Shown here: piece by piece, positions 22,694-31,490 of the stretch
Numbering within the stretch: the first letter of the stretch is position 1
How the letters are laid out: each line of letters starts with the position of its first letter
Origin: JBEEFP01 sp041166085
GTDB lineage: Bacteria; Actinomycetota; Acidimicrobiia; Acidimicrobiales; JAFATL01
Length of the DNA stretch: 64,000 nucleotides
Assembly (NCBI GenBank): GCA_041166085.1
Contig: JBEEFP010000008.1
Coordinates: forward strand, 1 to 64,000
Direction: 5' to 3'
Notes under the pieces: model-generated
What the model saw: the letters and a program-made list of their open reading frames with translations, nothing else
What the model was told of the DNA's origin: nothing
Databases searched by the model: none
Made by a program: the position numbers and the translations under genes

Positions 22694-23890
22694 TCAGGGA
22701 GCGAGGTCGAGCTCGAGCATGCGGATGGCGTTGCCCCGCATGATCTTGCGGACGGCGTCGTCGGGGACGCCGGCCATCAGCTCGGTGGCGACCTGCTTGG
22801 TGTCGGGCCACGTCGAGTCGGTGTGCGGGTAGTCCGTCTCGAAGGTGATGTTGTCGACGCCGACCACTTCGAGTGAGTCGATGCCGTGCTGGTCGCGGAA
22901 GAAGCAGCCGTACATGTTGCGGTAGTAGTAGGTCGACGGCGGCTCGGGGACGAGGTCCTTCACACCGCCCCACGCCCGGTGCTCCACCCACACCGTGTCG
23001 GCCCGCTCGAGGATGTAGGGGATCCAGCCGATCTGCCCCTCGCTGTATGCCAGCTTCAGGTCGGGGAACTGCACGAGTTTCCCGGAGAACAGCCAGTCGC
23101 TCATCGATGCCATGGCGTTGTTGAACGACAGCGTGGCGGCGACAGCGATCGGTGCGTCGGGCGAGGTCGCAGGCATGCGCGACGACGAGCCGATGTGCAT
23201 GGATATGCACGTTCCTGTGTCAGCGCAGGCGGCGATGAACGGGTCCCACTCGCCGCTGTGGATCGATGGCAGCCCGAGGTGGGGTGGAATCTCGCTGAAG
23301 CACACGGAGCGCACGCCCCGGTCCGCGTTACGACGCACCTCGGCCGCGGCCAGCTCGGCGTCCCACAGCGGCACGAGAGTGAGCGGGATGAGCGCGCCGT
23401 CGCTGTCACCGCACCACTCCTCGACCATCCAGTCGTTGTACGCCCGCACGCACGCCAGCCCGAGGTCCTTGTCCTTGCCCTCGCTGAAGGTCTGCCCGCA
23501 GAACCGCGGGAAGGTGGGGAAGCACAACGACGCCTCCACCCAGTTCATCTCCATGTCCTCGACGCGCGCCTTGGGCTCGTAGCAGCCGGGACGCATCTCG
23601 TCATAGGTGATGGGCGACATCGTCATGTCGTCGCGGTCGAAACCCACCGCGGCCACATGGCGTTTGTGGATGTAGACGAGGTCCTCGTAGAGCCAGCAGT
23701 CGGCCTGCGGACCAGACGGGTCGAAGGTCTGCTCGTACGCGCCGCCGCCCACGTGTCTCATGGAGCCGATGCCGCGCCGTTCGACGCGTGGGCCGCGCTC
23801 GCGCAGCTTGGCGGGCAGCCACTGCTGCCAGACGTGGGGTGGCTCGACGACGTGGTCGTCGACGCTGACGATCTTGGGGAGCTCGGCGAT
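22694..23890 (-). CDS. Amidohydrolase (TIM-barrel, amidohydrolase_2 type) with apparent ATC start
   Basis: 398 residues if initiated at ATC 23890. The frame stays open and clearly protein-like upstream of the first ATG (23761): VSVDDHVVEPPHVWQQWLP is the N-terminal metal-binding strand expected in this family. No ATG, GTG or TTG exists between that ATG and the in-frame TAA at 23902. Family features include the IHKRHVAAVGFDR and NWVEASLCFPTFPRFCGQTF segments and the C-terminal FETDYPHTDSTWP metal site. Members are hydrolases or decarboxylases of aromatic or lipid-like acids; the substrate is unknown. TAACAT lies 6 nt before the ATC, and a TetR-type operator abuts it. Confidence 0.8.
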   Translation of the reverse strand: MAELPKIVSVDDHVVEPPHVWQQWLPAKLRERGPRVERRGIGSMRHVGGGAYEQTFDPSGPQADCWLYEDLVYIHKRHVAAVGFDRDDMTMSPITYDEMRPGCYEPKARVEDMEMNWVEASLCFPTFPRFCGQTFSEGKDKDLGLACVRAYNDWMVEEWCGDSDGALIPLTLVPLWDAELAAAEVRRNADRGVRSVCFSEIPPHLGLPSIHSGEWDPFIAACADTGTCISMHIGSSSRMPATSPDAPIAVAATLSFNNAMASMSDWLFSGKLVQFPDLKLAYSEGQIGWIPYILERADTVWVEHRAWGGVKDLVPEPPSTYYYRNMYGCFFRDQHGIDSLEVVGVDNITFETDYPHTDSTWPDTKQVATELMAGVPDDAVRKIMRGNAIRMLELDLAP

Positions 23891-23896
23891 CCGTCG

Positions 23897-23919
23897 ATGT
23901 TATCTGACGCGCCGTCAGA
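23897..23919 (-). promoter_or_regulatory. TetR-type operator and -10 element of the amidohydrolase
   Basis: Perfect palindrome TCTGACG-CGC-CGTCAGA (23903-23919) directly upstream of a TAACAT -10-like hexamer (23902-23897, minus strand). The palindrome would fill the -10/-35 spacer, a repressor position. TCTGACG/CGTCAGA half-sites are typical of actinobacterial TetR-family operators near lipid-catabolism genes. The regulator gene is not adjacent. Confidence 0.6.
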
Positions 23920-23922
23920 AAA

Positions 23923-25932
23923 TCAGGCGTTGACCCCGCGACGAGCCTGCAGCGGAGCCCGTCGCACGGACCCGGATCGCAGGCGGAAGCGGCTTGCGTC
24001 GCGCACCGCCAGCCACGTCTCCAGCTCGTGCGCCGGCAGCGGACGGGTCAGCAAGAAGCCCTGAATCGTGTCGCAACCGAGACGGCGCAGCGCCGCGACC
24101 ACGTCGGGGTCCTCGACGCCCTCTGCCACCACCCGCAGCTCCAGGTTCTTGGCCAGCTGGATGGTGGAGGCGACGATCACCTCGTCCTCCCGTCTGGTGG
24201 TCATCGCGGCGACGAAGCTGCGGTCGATCTTGAGCTCGTCGATCGGCAGCTGGCGCAGCCAACCGAGTGACGAGTACCCCGTCCCGAAGTCGTCGATGGC
24301 GATGGCGACGCCCATGGCGCTGAGGTCGGCGAGGATCTCGGACGCTCGGACCGGGTCGTGCATGAGCGAGCTCTCGGTCACCTCGAGCTCCAGCATCGAC
24401 GGAGCCAGGCCATGACGACGCAGCACGGTGCTGACCTCACTCGGCAGTTGGCGGTCGATGAGGCTGACGGGCGAGAGGTTCACCGCGACGGGCAGGTCGA
24501 TGCCGCCCTCCTGCCACGCCGCGCACTGCGCCACAGCCCGGTCCAGCACAGCGATGGTCAGGGGCTTGATCAGTCCCGTCTTCTCCGCCAGTGGGATGAA
24601 GTCGAGGGGCGGGACGAGCCCACGCTCGGGGTGCTCCCAGCGCACCAACGCCTCGACGCCGGTGATGCGTCCCGTGTCGACGTCGGCCTTCGGCTGATAG
24701 TGCAGGACGAGCTCGTCCTCCTCGATGGCGCGGCGCAGCTCGCTGGCCAGCACGAGTCGGCCCGGCGAGTGTTCGTCGCGATCGGCCGAGTAGACCTCGA
24801 GGCCGCTCTGTTGCGCCTTGGCCAGGTACATGGCGACGTCGGCGCGCTGCAGGAGCCCTTGGCTCGTGTCGCTGTGCTCGGGGTGGACGGCGATGCCGAT
24901 GCTGACTCGCAGATCGAGCGCGAGGTCGTCGACGACGAACGTGTCCTCGAAGCTGCGCTGGATGCGCCGCGCTGCCGAACGCGCCGCCTCCTCGTCGCCA
25001 GTGGGAAGCAGCACCGCGAACTCGTCGCCACCGAGCCGGGCGATGGTGTCGACCTCGCGCAGGGTGTCGCGCAGTCGGGCCGAGGCCTGGATCAGGAGTG
25101 CGTCTCCGCTGTGATGGCCAAGGGTGTCGTTGACCTCCTTGAACCGGTCGAGATCCATGAGCAGGATGGCGGCTGGGGCGTCGGCGCGCCGTGCCGCCCG
25201 AAGCGCTTGGGCCGTGCGGTCGGCGAACAGGGCACGGTTGGCCAGCCCGGTGAGCGGGTCGTGCATGGCCAGGTGCTCGTTCTCGTCCCGCTGCCGGGTG
25301 AGCGTGCGCGACGCGCTGGACACCACGCGGTAGAGGGCCATCCAGAGCACCGCCAGCCCGCCGCCGAGCAGGATCAGGAGCCGGCGAATGTCGGCGTCGG
25401 CCGCGCGCTGGTACGGCGCGAACGGCAGGTAGAGCTCGAGGACGCCGATGACCGCTCCTCCATCGCTCTCCCGCAGGGGGACGTAGGACTCGAGCAGCCG
25501 GGTGGGCTGTTTGGATCCGACGTGGGCGTGGTCCGTCGTCTCTGACCGCACCGAGCCCCCGATGGCCTGGCTGAGGTGGTCGTCGTGTTCGACCACGCGC
25601 CCGATCTCGTCGTGCTCGTTGGCATAGCGCACGACACCGTGCGGGTCGTAGAGGACGAGCTCCTCGACTCCGGCGTTGCGCAGGCCGCCGCTGAAATGGC
25701 GGTCGAGCATCGCCACCTCCGTCGGGAGGAAGGGCCGGGCGAACTGGGCGGCGGAGAGCTCGGGTCCAACGGTGGAGTGGGCCACGAGCTCGGCTGCTCG
25801 TTGGGCGCTGTCGAGCGATCGCTCGTGCACCTGGCTCTGGATCTCGTGGCCGACGAGGGCGCCGATGAGGGCGAAGAGCACCGCGCTGGCCGCGGCGAAC
25901 TTGGTTGTGAGTGTGAAGCGCGTCGGATGCAT
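23923..25932 (-). CDS. Membrane diguanylate cyclase/phosphodiesterase (GGDEF-EAL)
   Basis: 669 residues. Two membrane helices (about 11-29 and 183-203) enclose an extracytoplasmic sensor of about 150 residues. The GGDEF domain keeps its active motif GGDEF at 301-305 and the MDLDRFKEVND metal site. The EAL domain begins with EALVRWEHP at 427 and retains NLSPVSL, ELEVTESSLM, IDDFGTGYSSL and EGVEDP, consistent with an active c-di-GMP phosphodiesterase. Both activities therefore look possible. The gene ends 4 bp before the operator of the amidohydrolase gene on the same strand. Confidence 0.94.
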   Translation of the reverse strand: MHPTRFTLTTKFAAASAVLFALIGALVGHEIQSQVHERSLDSAQRAAELVAHSTVGPELSAAQFARPFLPTEVAMLDRHFSGGLRNAGVEELVLYDPHGVVRYANEHDEIGRVVEHDDHLSQAIGGSVRSETTDHAHVGSKQPTRLLESYVPLRESDGGAVIGVLELYLPFAPYQRAADADIRRLLILLGGGLAVLWMALYRVVSSASRTLTRQRDENEHLAMHDPLTGLANRALFADRTAQALRAARRADAPAAILLMDLDRFKEVNDTLGHHSGDALLIQASARLRDTLREVDTIARLGGDEFAVLLPTGDEEAARSAARRIQRSFEDTFVVDDLALDLRVSIGIAVHPEHSDTSQGLLQRADVAMYLAKAQQSGLEVYSADRDEHSPGRLVLASELRRAIEEDELVLHYQPKADVDTGRITGVEALVRWEHPERGLVPPLDFIPLAEKTGLIKPLTIAVLDRAVAQCAAWQEGGIDLPVAVNLSPVSLIDRQLPSEVSTVLRRHGLAPSMLELEVTESSLMHDPVRASEILADLSAMGVAIAIDDFGTGYSSLGWLRQLPIDELKIDRSFVAAMTTRREDEVIVASTIQLAKNLELRVVAEGVEDPDVVAALRRLGCDTIQGFLLTRPLPAHELETWLAVRDASRFRLRSGSVRRAPLQARRGVNA

Positions 25933-25984
25933 GTGGACAATCCCCCCGAAGGGATCGACCCGCGAAGGACTCGACTTGAGGTTC

Positions 25985-26815
25985 CTAGGCGGCGGCCCAC
26001 CTCTCGCTGCGCTCGCGGAGCTCGGCCGCGAGGGCCGGCGTCGCCATCGGGCTGGGGTCCTTCTGGCGGGAATCGGTGTAGAACCCGCCGCTGGCCAGGT
26101 CGGGTGCGGTGACGCAGTGGACCGACGTCTGGGCCCCGTCCTCCGTCGACTTCATGAACAGCTTCATGACCGCGCGCACCGGCGCCGGTACCCGACGCCA
26201 CACGTCCGACGCGATGACACCCGGATGCAGTGACGCGGTGACGACTCCGTCGCCCGCGAGCCGTGCCGCCAGCTCCTGGGCATGGAGGACGTTGCACAGC
26301 TTGGAGACGCCGTACTCGCGCATGCCGGTGACGGTGGCGGTCGGCCGTTGCACCGCGTCCCAGTCGATGGCCTTGGGCGAGTAGTGCGAGTCGCTCGACA
26401 CGTTGATGATGCGGGCGGGTGCGCTGGCCCGGATGCGATCGAGCAGGAGCTCGGTGAGCAGGAAGTGACCGAGGTGGTTCGTGCCGAAGGCCAGCTCGAA
26501 GCCCTGCGCCGTTGCACCGCGCTGACCCGCAACTCCCGCGTTGTTGAGGAGGACGTGGAGCGGCTCGTCGCGCGCGAGGAACGCCGCCGCCGCGTCCCGA
26601 ACCGACGCGAGGTCGGCCAGGTCGAGGGGCAAGAAGTCGATCGCGTCGTTGCCGCTGCGGGCCTTGATGTCCCCGATCACCGGCGCGGTCTTGTCGGCCG
26701 AGCGGCACGCCATGACGATGTGCGCCCCACGATTTGCCAGCGCGAGCGCAGTCGCTCGGCCGATTCCTGTGTTGGCGCCGGTCACCATCACGGTTCTGCC
26801 GCTGAGGTCGTTCAT
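25985..26815 (-). CDS. Short-chain dehydrogenase/reductase (retinol dehydrogenase-like)
   Basis: 276-residue classical SDR. The cofactor motif is TGANTGIG at about 12-19, then LNNAG (NNAG) and catalytic Ser in IINVSSDSH with YGVSK supplying Tyr and Lys. The spacing and LASVRDAAAAFLARD region resemble retinol-dehydrogenase-like SDRs. RS/R-rich sequence after the first strand (ACRSADK) favours NADP(H). The substrate is unknown. It is divergent from the response-regulator gene, with 31 bp between start codons; TGCAAT lies 6 nt before its ATG. Confidence 0.88.
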   Translation of the reverse strand: MNDLSGRTVMVTGANTGIGRATALALANRGAHIVMACRSADKTAPVIGDIKARSGNDAIDFLPLDLADLASVRDAAAAFLARDEPLHVLLNNAGVAGQRGATAQGFELAFGTNHLGHFLLTELLLDRIRASAPARIINVSSDSHYSPKAIDWDAVQRPTATVTGMREYGVSKLCNVLHAQELAARLAGDGVVTASLHPGVIASDVWRRVPAPVRAVMKLFMKSTEDGAQTSVHCVTAPDLASGGFYTDSRQKDPSPMATPALAAELRERSERWAAA

Positions 26816-26846
26816 GACGCCATTGCATAGGGCACAATTCCCGACA

Positions 26847-27212
26847 GTGCCCACCTCGGTCCTGATCGTCGACGACCAGGAAGACATCCGCATCCTCGTA
26901 CGAGCCCTCATTCGGGGGGCTGACGACGAGTTCGCGGTGACGGGCGAAGCGGCCAACGGCGAGGAGGCGCTGGCCGCCCTCGACAACGCCGACCCCGAAG
27001 TGATCGTGCTCGACCAGATGATGCCAGGGATGACCGGGCTGGAGACGGCCCGTCGCATCCTCGAGCGCCGGCCCGGTCAGCGCATCCTGTTGTTCTCCGC
27101 CTATCTCAGCGACGAGATCCGTGAGGAGGCGGCCGCCGTCGGCGTCACCGACTGCCTGGCCAAGGACCAGGTGGCCCGCATCGCCGACGCGCTCCGCGCC
27201 ATCGCTGCGTAG
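26847..27212 (+). CDS. Single-domain response regulator
   Basis: 121 residues, a stand-alone receiver with no output domain. Acidic residues are in VLIVDDQED, phosphoacceptor Asp in PEVIVLDQMMPGMTG, Ser in ILLFSAYL and the conserved Lys in CLAKDQ. Such proteins relay phosphate or control partners by direct binding (CheY-like). No kinase is adjacent. The neighbouring GGDEF-EAL protein has no receiver, so it could be a partner in a c-di-GMP circuit; this is speculative. The GTG start is supported by the domain beginning there. Confidence 0.88.
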   Translation: MPTSVLIVDDQEDIRILVRALIRGADDEFAVTGEAANGEEALAALDNADPEVIVLDQMMPGMTGLETARRILERRPGQRILLFSAYLSDEIREEAAAVGVTDCLAKDQVARIADALRAIAA

Positions 27213-27221
27213 GCTCTCCGC
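27210..27221 (+). promoter_or_regulatory. Leaderless promoter of the D-aminoacylase-like gene
   Basis: TAGGCT (27210-27215) lies 6 nt before the GTG start at 27222. Its TAG is also the stop codon of the response regulator gene. The identical TAGGCT-N6-start arrangement precedes the SDR gene at 56784. Confidence 0.5.
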
Positions 27222-28910
27222 GTGCCGGATTACGACGTCATCATCAGCGCTGGGACGGTGGTCGACGGGACTGGAGCGCCGCCGCGCTCGGCCGACGTTG
27301 CCATCGTCGACGGACGCATCGTCGAGGTCGGGGCGGTCGACGGGACGGCGACGCGCGTCATCGACGCCGACGGCGCCGTCGTCACGCCCGGATTCGTCGA
27401 CATCCACACTCACTACGACGGTCAGGCCACTTGGGACAGCTCGCTGGCACCGTCCTCGTGGCACGGTGTCACCACCGTCGTCATGGGCAACTGCGGGGTC
27501 GGCTTTGCACCCGTCCATCCCCACGACCATCAACGTCTCATCGAGCTGATGGAGGGGGTGGAGGACATCCCCGGGGCCGCCCTGCACGAGGGCCTGTCGT
27601 GGGAGTGGCAGAGCTTTCCGGAGTACCTCGACGCGGTCGAGCGGGTGCCGCACGACATCGACGTCGGCGCCCAGGTGCCCCACGGCGCGGTGCGCCTGCA
27701 CGTGATGGGCGAGCGCGGCGCCAACCGCGAGTCCGCCACCGCCGAGGAGATCGCCGCCATGGGCGCCATCGCGCGCGAGGCCATCGAGGCGGGCGCCCTC
27801 GGCTTCTCGACCTCCCGCACCCTCAATCACCGCACCAGCCGCGGCGAGCCCACACCCACCCTCACCGCGTCGGAGGACGAGCTGGTCGGCATCGCGGCTG
27901 CGGTCGGGGAGTCGGGCATGGGCGTCTTCGAGGTCGTCTCCGACTTCCTCGAGTTCGAGACCGAGTTCACGACCTTGCGGCGCATGGTCGAGGCCTCGGG
28001 TCGACCCTTGTCCATCTCCCTCGTCCAGTCGCGCCGACGCGAGGACTGGCGCTCGCTGCTCGGCGCCATCGAGGCCGCGGCCGCAGAAGGGCTGCCCATC
28101 AAGGGCCAGGTCGGCGCACGGCCCATCGGCGTCGTCCTCGGCGTGGAGGCCAGCCTCAACCCGTTCATGCGCTACGCGGGTTGGGCCGAGCTGGCTCCCC
28201 TGGACACCGCGCAACGGGTCGCGTTGCTGCGCGACCCGCTGTTCCGCGAACGGCTGTTGGCCGAGGACGCGGCGCTGGCGCCCGCGGCCGAGCACATCTT
28301 CGACATCGGTGATCCGCCGGACTACGAGCCGCCGCCCGAGGCTTCCATCGCGGCGGAAGCGGCGCGCCGCGGCGTGCGCGCCGAGGAGCTCGTCTACGAC
28401 CTGCTGCTGCAGGACGACGGCCGCCATCTCCTCTACTACCCGATCTTCAACTACGTGGACGGCAACCTCGACGCGCTGCGCCACATGCTCATGTCCGAGC
28501 ACACCGTGGCCGGTCTGGGTGACGGTGGAGCCCATGTCGGCACCATCTGCGACGGCAGCTACCCCACCACCATGCTCACCCACTGGGCCCGCGACCGGGT
28601 GCGGGGCGAGCGCCTCGAGCTGCCGCTGGTGGTGCGTAGGCAGACGCGCGACACGGCGCAGGCAGTCGGCCTGGGCGACCGAGGCGTGCTGGCGGCGGGC
28701 ATGCGGGCCGACGTCAACGTGATCGACTTCGACGGGCTGCGCCTCCGTCCGCCCGAGATGCACTTCGACCTGCCGGCGGGCGGCAAGCGCCTGCTGCAGC
28801 GGGCCGACGGGTATCTCCACACGTTCGTGGCCGGCGTGGAGACGTACGCGGACGGCATCCACACCGGCGCGCTGCCCGGTCAGCTCGTGCGCGGGGCGCG
28901 GTCTGCGTGA
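27222..28910 (+). CDS. N-acyl-D-amino-acid deacylase-like amidohydrolase
   Basis: 562-residue metallo-amidohydrolase of the D-aminoacylase (amidohydrolase_3) type. It begins YDVIISAGTVVDGTGAP with the N-terminal beta-sandwich, then the metal motif GFVDIHTHYDGQ (HxH). VTTVVMGNCGVGFAPVHP matches the D-aminoacylase subgroup. A late conserved Asp/His region is LGDGGAHVGTICDGSYPT, and the C-terminus closes the sandwich with GMRADVNVIDFDGL. Likely substrates are N-acyl-D-amino acids or related amides. Its stop overlaps the GTG of the next amidohydrolase, suggesting consecutive catabolic steps. Confidence 0.9.
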   Translation: MPDYDVIISAGTVVDGTGAPPRSADVAIVDGRIVEVGAVDGTATRVIDADGAVVTPGFVDIHTHYDGQATWDSSLAPSSWHGVTTVVMGNCGVGFAPVHPHDHQRLIELMEGVEDIPGAALHEGLSWEWQSFPEYLDAVERVPHDIDVGAQVPHGAVRLHVMGERGANRESATAEEIAAMGAIAREAIEAGALGFSTSRTLNHRTSRGEPTPTLTASEDELVGIAAAVGESGMGVFEVVSDFLEFETEFTTLRRMVEASGRPLSISLVQSRRREDWRSLLGAIEAAAAEGLPIKGQVGARPIGVVLGVEASLNPFMRYAGWAELAPLDTAQRVALLRDPLFRERLLAEDAALAPAAEHIFDIGDPPDYEPPPEASIAAEAARRGVRAEELVYDLLLQDDGRHLLYYPIFNYVDGNLDALRHMLMSEHTVAGLGDGGAHVGTICDGSYPTTMLTHWARDRVRGERLELPLVVRRQTRDTAQAVGLGDRGVLAAGMRADVNVIDFDGLRLRPPEMHFDLPAGGKRLLQRADGYLHTFVAGVETYADGIHTGALPGQLVRGARSA

Positions 28911-30034
28911 CGGTCGTCGACGTCCCGATCATCTCAGCCGACTCGCACATCACCGAGGCGCCCAACACCTACACCGACTACATCGACCCGGCGTGGCGCG
29001 ACCGCGCACCCAAGATGGTCGACGGCGGCGAGGGGGTCGGCGACCTGTTCGTCATCGACGGCATGAAGACGCCCGTCCCCATGGGGCTGGTGGCGGCGGC
29101 AGGCAAACCGGCCGAGGAGATCCGCGTCATGGGCGTGCGCTTCGAGGAGCTGCACCGCGGCGGGTGGGACCCCGAGGCCCGCTTGGCCGACCAGGACCGC
29201 GACGGGGTGGCCGCGGAGGTCATCTACCCCACGGTGGGCATGCAGCTCTGCAACCATCGCGACGCCGACTACAAAAAGGCGTGCTTCGACGCCTACAACC
29301 GCTGGATCGCCGAGTACTGCTCGGCCCACCCGACCCGGCTGCTGGGCGCGGGGCAGACGGCGGTGCGCTCGCCGGCCGAGGCGGTCGACGACCTGCACGC
29401 CATCAAGGCCCTGGGGCTCCGCGGCGTGATGATGCCGGGCGAGCCCGGGTGCGTGGACGAGCACGACTACGACTCACCCGCCTTCGATCCACTGTGGGAG
29501 GCGTCGGTCGAGCTCGGGCTGCCACTCTCGTTCCACATCCTCACCACGCGCGCCGAGCGCACGCGCGGTCCGCGGCTCAACGGATTCCTGTCCGTCGTGC
29601 GCGGGTGCCAGGACGTCATGGGCATGGTCGTGTTCGGCGGTGTCTTCGAGCGGGTGCCGGCGCTGCGCATCGTCTGCGTCGAGGCCGACGCGGGTTGGGT
29701 GCCGCACTTCATGTACCGGATGGACCACGCCTTCAAGCGCCACCGTTATTGGCTGCCGCCCGGCCAGGAGCTGACGCGGCTGCCGTCGGAGTACTTCGCC
29801 GACGGGATCTACGTCACGTTCCAGGACGACTGGACCGCGTTCCGGCACGCGTCCGACATGAACTGGCGTCGGCTCATGTGGGCCAACGACTTCCCGCACT
29901 CCGACTCCACCTGGCCGTGGTCCCAGGAGATGCTGGCCACCCACACCGCACAGCTCACCGACGAGCAGCGCCGGGCCATCCTCTCGGGCAACGTCGCCGA
30001 GCTCTACGGCATCGACACCGCCGCGCTGGTCTAG
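28907..30034 (+). CDS. Amidohydrolase_2-family hydrolase/decarboxylase
   Basis: 375-residue TIM-barrel protein related to the amidohydrolase encoded at 22694. It starts with a metal-binding ISADSHITEAP motif, continues with AEVIYPTVGMQLC and GVMMPGEPG, and ends with the conserved MWANDFPHSDSTWP segment. The GTG start overlaps the upstream stop codon (GTGA), so it is translationally coupled to the D-aminoacylase-like gene. Members include decarboxylases and hydrolases of carboxylic acids; the exact reaction is unknown. Its TAG stop shares a CTAG with the convergent heme-binding gene. Confidence 0.9.
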   Translation: MTVVDVPIISADSHITEAPNTYTDYIDPAWRDRAPKMVDGGEGVGDLFVIDGMKTPVPMGLVAAAGKPAEEIRVMGVRFEELHRGGWDPEARLADQDRDGVAAEVIYPTVGMQLCNHRDADYKKACFDAYNRWIAEYCSAHPTRLLGAGQTAVRSPAEAVDDLHAIKALGLRGVMMPGEPGCVDEHDYDSPAFDPLWEASVELGLPLSFHILTTRAERTRGPRLNGFLSVVRGCQDVMGMVVFGGVFERVPALRIVCVEADAGWVPHFMYRMDHAFKRHRYWLPPGQELTRLPSEYFADGIYVTFQDDWTAFRHASDMNWRRLMWANDFPHSDSTWPWSQEMLATHTAQLTDEQRRAILSGNVAELYGIDTAALV

Positions 30035-30504
30035 TCGCCGCCGCCACCCCGACCGCGGCCGCTCCCGCCGCCACCCTGGTCCATGGCCTGGATGGCGGCG
30101 ATGAAAACGCGCTTCTCCTCGGCGGTGAGCTTGGCCGCCGGGTGGATGAGCGTGTACTGGAGCGGCGGCATCGAGCCGCCCCGGATCACATCGCTCACGT
30201 CGTGGAGGTCGGTGTGATCGCCCCAGGTCGAGAAGTTGAGCTTGTCACGGCCGCCGTCGACGTCGTGACGCACCAGCCAAGACATGGGCGCCACCTTGGA
30301 GTACACGGGCCACGTGGTCTCGTTGCTGTGGCACTCGTAGCAGGACTGCCGGGCGATGCGGGCCGCGGCCGGTGTCGGCCAGGGCGCGTCGGCGGTGACC
30401 GGCGGGTTGGTGCGCTTCCAGCCGTAGGGGACCACCTGCATCACGGCCAGCGCCGCCAGACTCCAGAGCAGGATCCTGAGCAGCCATCGACGCCGGGATG
30501 CCAT
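30031..30504 (-). CDS. Membrane-anchored heme-binding (cytochrome c-like) protein
   Basis: 157 residues of the haem-binding domain family (PF14376 type). An N-terminal membrane anchor (about 7-25) precedes the heme c motif CYECH in RQSCYECHSNETTWP, followed by WLVRHDVDGGRDKLNFSTW and a probable distal Met in GGSMPPLQY. The C-terminus is a GSGRGRGGGG low-complexity tail. It is probably exported and attached by thioether links. Partner enzymes are not obvious nearby. TAATTT lies 6 nt before the ATG. It overlaps the convergent amidohydrolase stop by 4 bp. Confidence 0.88.
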   Translation of the reverse strand: MASRRRWLLRILLWSLAALAVMQVVPYGWKRTNPPVTADAPWPTPAAARIARQSCYECHSNETTWPVYSKVAPMSWLVRHDVDGGRDKLNFSTWGDHTDLHDVSDVIRGGSMPPLQYTLIHPAAKLTAEEKRVFIAAIQAMDQGGGGSGRGRGGGGD

Positions 30505-30520
30505 CCGTCGAAATTACGCG

Positions 30521-31294
30521 CTATCGCATCCCAGACGTGCGAGAGGCCGCGGTCAGGCCTCGGAGCGTCTCACGGCACACGTACCCGGGCCGCCGCGTGA
30601 CGTCGTCGTACGTGAACCGCCGGAACGTGTACCCGGCGTCGCTAATCCGGTTCTGGCGGTTCAGGTCGTGTTGCTGCTGGTCTCTCGTGGTGTGCGTGGC
30701 GAGTCCATCGGTCTCGACAACGAACGGCGTCGGCAGGAACCCGAAGTCAACGGTGGCGACCCACAGGCCCGCGTCGTCCAGCACGGTGTACTGCCGCACC
30801 GGCGCCGGAAGATGACCCCGTCGGATCACCTGCACATACCGCGTCTCGAGGTCGCTCCCCGTCGCGTGCGCACCCACCGGCCGGCGGTCGAGCAGGGCTC
30901 GGAGCCCCGGGCGGCCATGGCGCGAGAAGCCGTGCACATAGGCGAAGTCGCGCAGCGCCATCTCGTCGACGAGCTGCATTCGCAGCGCGGACTCAGCGGC
31001 CCGCTCCACGATGTCGAGGTCGACGACCGCGCACAGGTCGAGCAGTGTCTGGCGCACTGAGGTGACGAGCATCCCGTCGAGTTCGACGAGCTCGAGATCC
31101 TCGATGCGGCGACGCTGGTGGTCGAAGGAGCCGCGTCGCCACGTGCCGTGGGGGATGGCGAACTCGGGCTCGAGCTCGTCGATGCCGTCCAAGTGGTGAA
31201 GCCACGCGGCGGCGCGGTAGGCGATCACCCGCGGGGTGCGCCCACCCATCGCCGCCGTGAGCAGATGATCAGGGACGGAACGGATGTCGGTCAT
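30521..31294 (-). CDS. AbiEi-like/DUF559-type protein (predicted wHTH plus REase-like fold)
   Basis: 257 residues. The N-terminal half has features of the AbiEi-antitoxin-like proteins common in actinobacteria: AAAWLHHLDGI and IPHGTWRRGSFDHQRRRIEDLELVELDGMLVTS. The C-terminal half looks like DUF559/Vsr-type nuclease-fold proteins: LETRYVQVIRRGHLPAPVRQY, WVATVDFGFLPTPFVVETDG (the D...E-D type core) and NRQNRISDAGYTFRRFTYDDV. No AbiEii toxin gene is adjacent, so a classic type IV toxin-antitoxin pair is not present. Directly upstream is a 19-bp-unit inverted repeat array that could be its binding site or target. CATGCT lies 6 nt before the ATG. Confidence 0.72.
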   Translation of the reverse strand: MTDIRSVPDHLLTAAMGGRTPRVIAYRAAAWLHHLDGIDELEPEFAIPHGTWRRGSFDHQRRRIEDLELVELDGMLVTSVRQTLLDLCAVVDLDIVERAAESALRMQLVDEMALRDFAYVHGFSRHGRPGLRALLDRRPVGAHATGSDLETRYVQVIRRGHLPAPVRQYTVLDDAGLWVATVDFGFLPTPFVVETDGLATHTTRDQQQHDLNRQNRISDAGYTFRRFTYDDVTRRPGYVCRETLRGLTAASRTSGMR

Positions 31295-31374
31295 TGCCCA
31301 AGCATGCCGAGCGGGTGTGACAGTTCCCGGATCCGCGTCCGGTCGACGCACCTTTCCCACGTCGCCGCCCGCAC

Positions 31375-31450
31375 CACCTCTCCAAGACCCGCGCACCTCT
31401 CCAAGACGCGCCCAACTCTCCAAGACCCGCGCAACTCTCCAAGACCCGCA
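31375..31450 (+). repeat. Four tandem 19-bp direct repeats (left arm)
   Basis: Four consecutive 19-bp units start at 31375, 31394, 31413 and 31432. The consensus is CAMCTCTCCAAGACCCGCG, with at most two or three changes per unit and no spacer. They precede the AbiEi/DUF559-like gene and are followed after 40 bp by inverted copies. Confidence 0.9.
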
Positions 31451-31490
31451 GTCGGCGTGGGCAAATGGGGCGAATCCTTGATTCGCGCAG

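Noticed and set aside
25374..28862. A 1162-codon open frame on the minus strand
   Set aside because: It runs antisense through the SDR, response regulator and D-aminoacylase genes. Its translation is a low-complexity Arg/His/Gly/Val mixture without family motifs, typical of antisense frames in GC-rich DNA. Its last part merely shifts frame over the GGDEF-EAL gene.
30521..31294. Complete AbiE type IV toxin-antitoxin system
   Set aside because: There is an AbiEi-like N-terminus, but no AbiEii nucleotidyltransferase gene next to it, and the C-terminal half is nuclease-fold-like.
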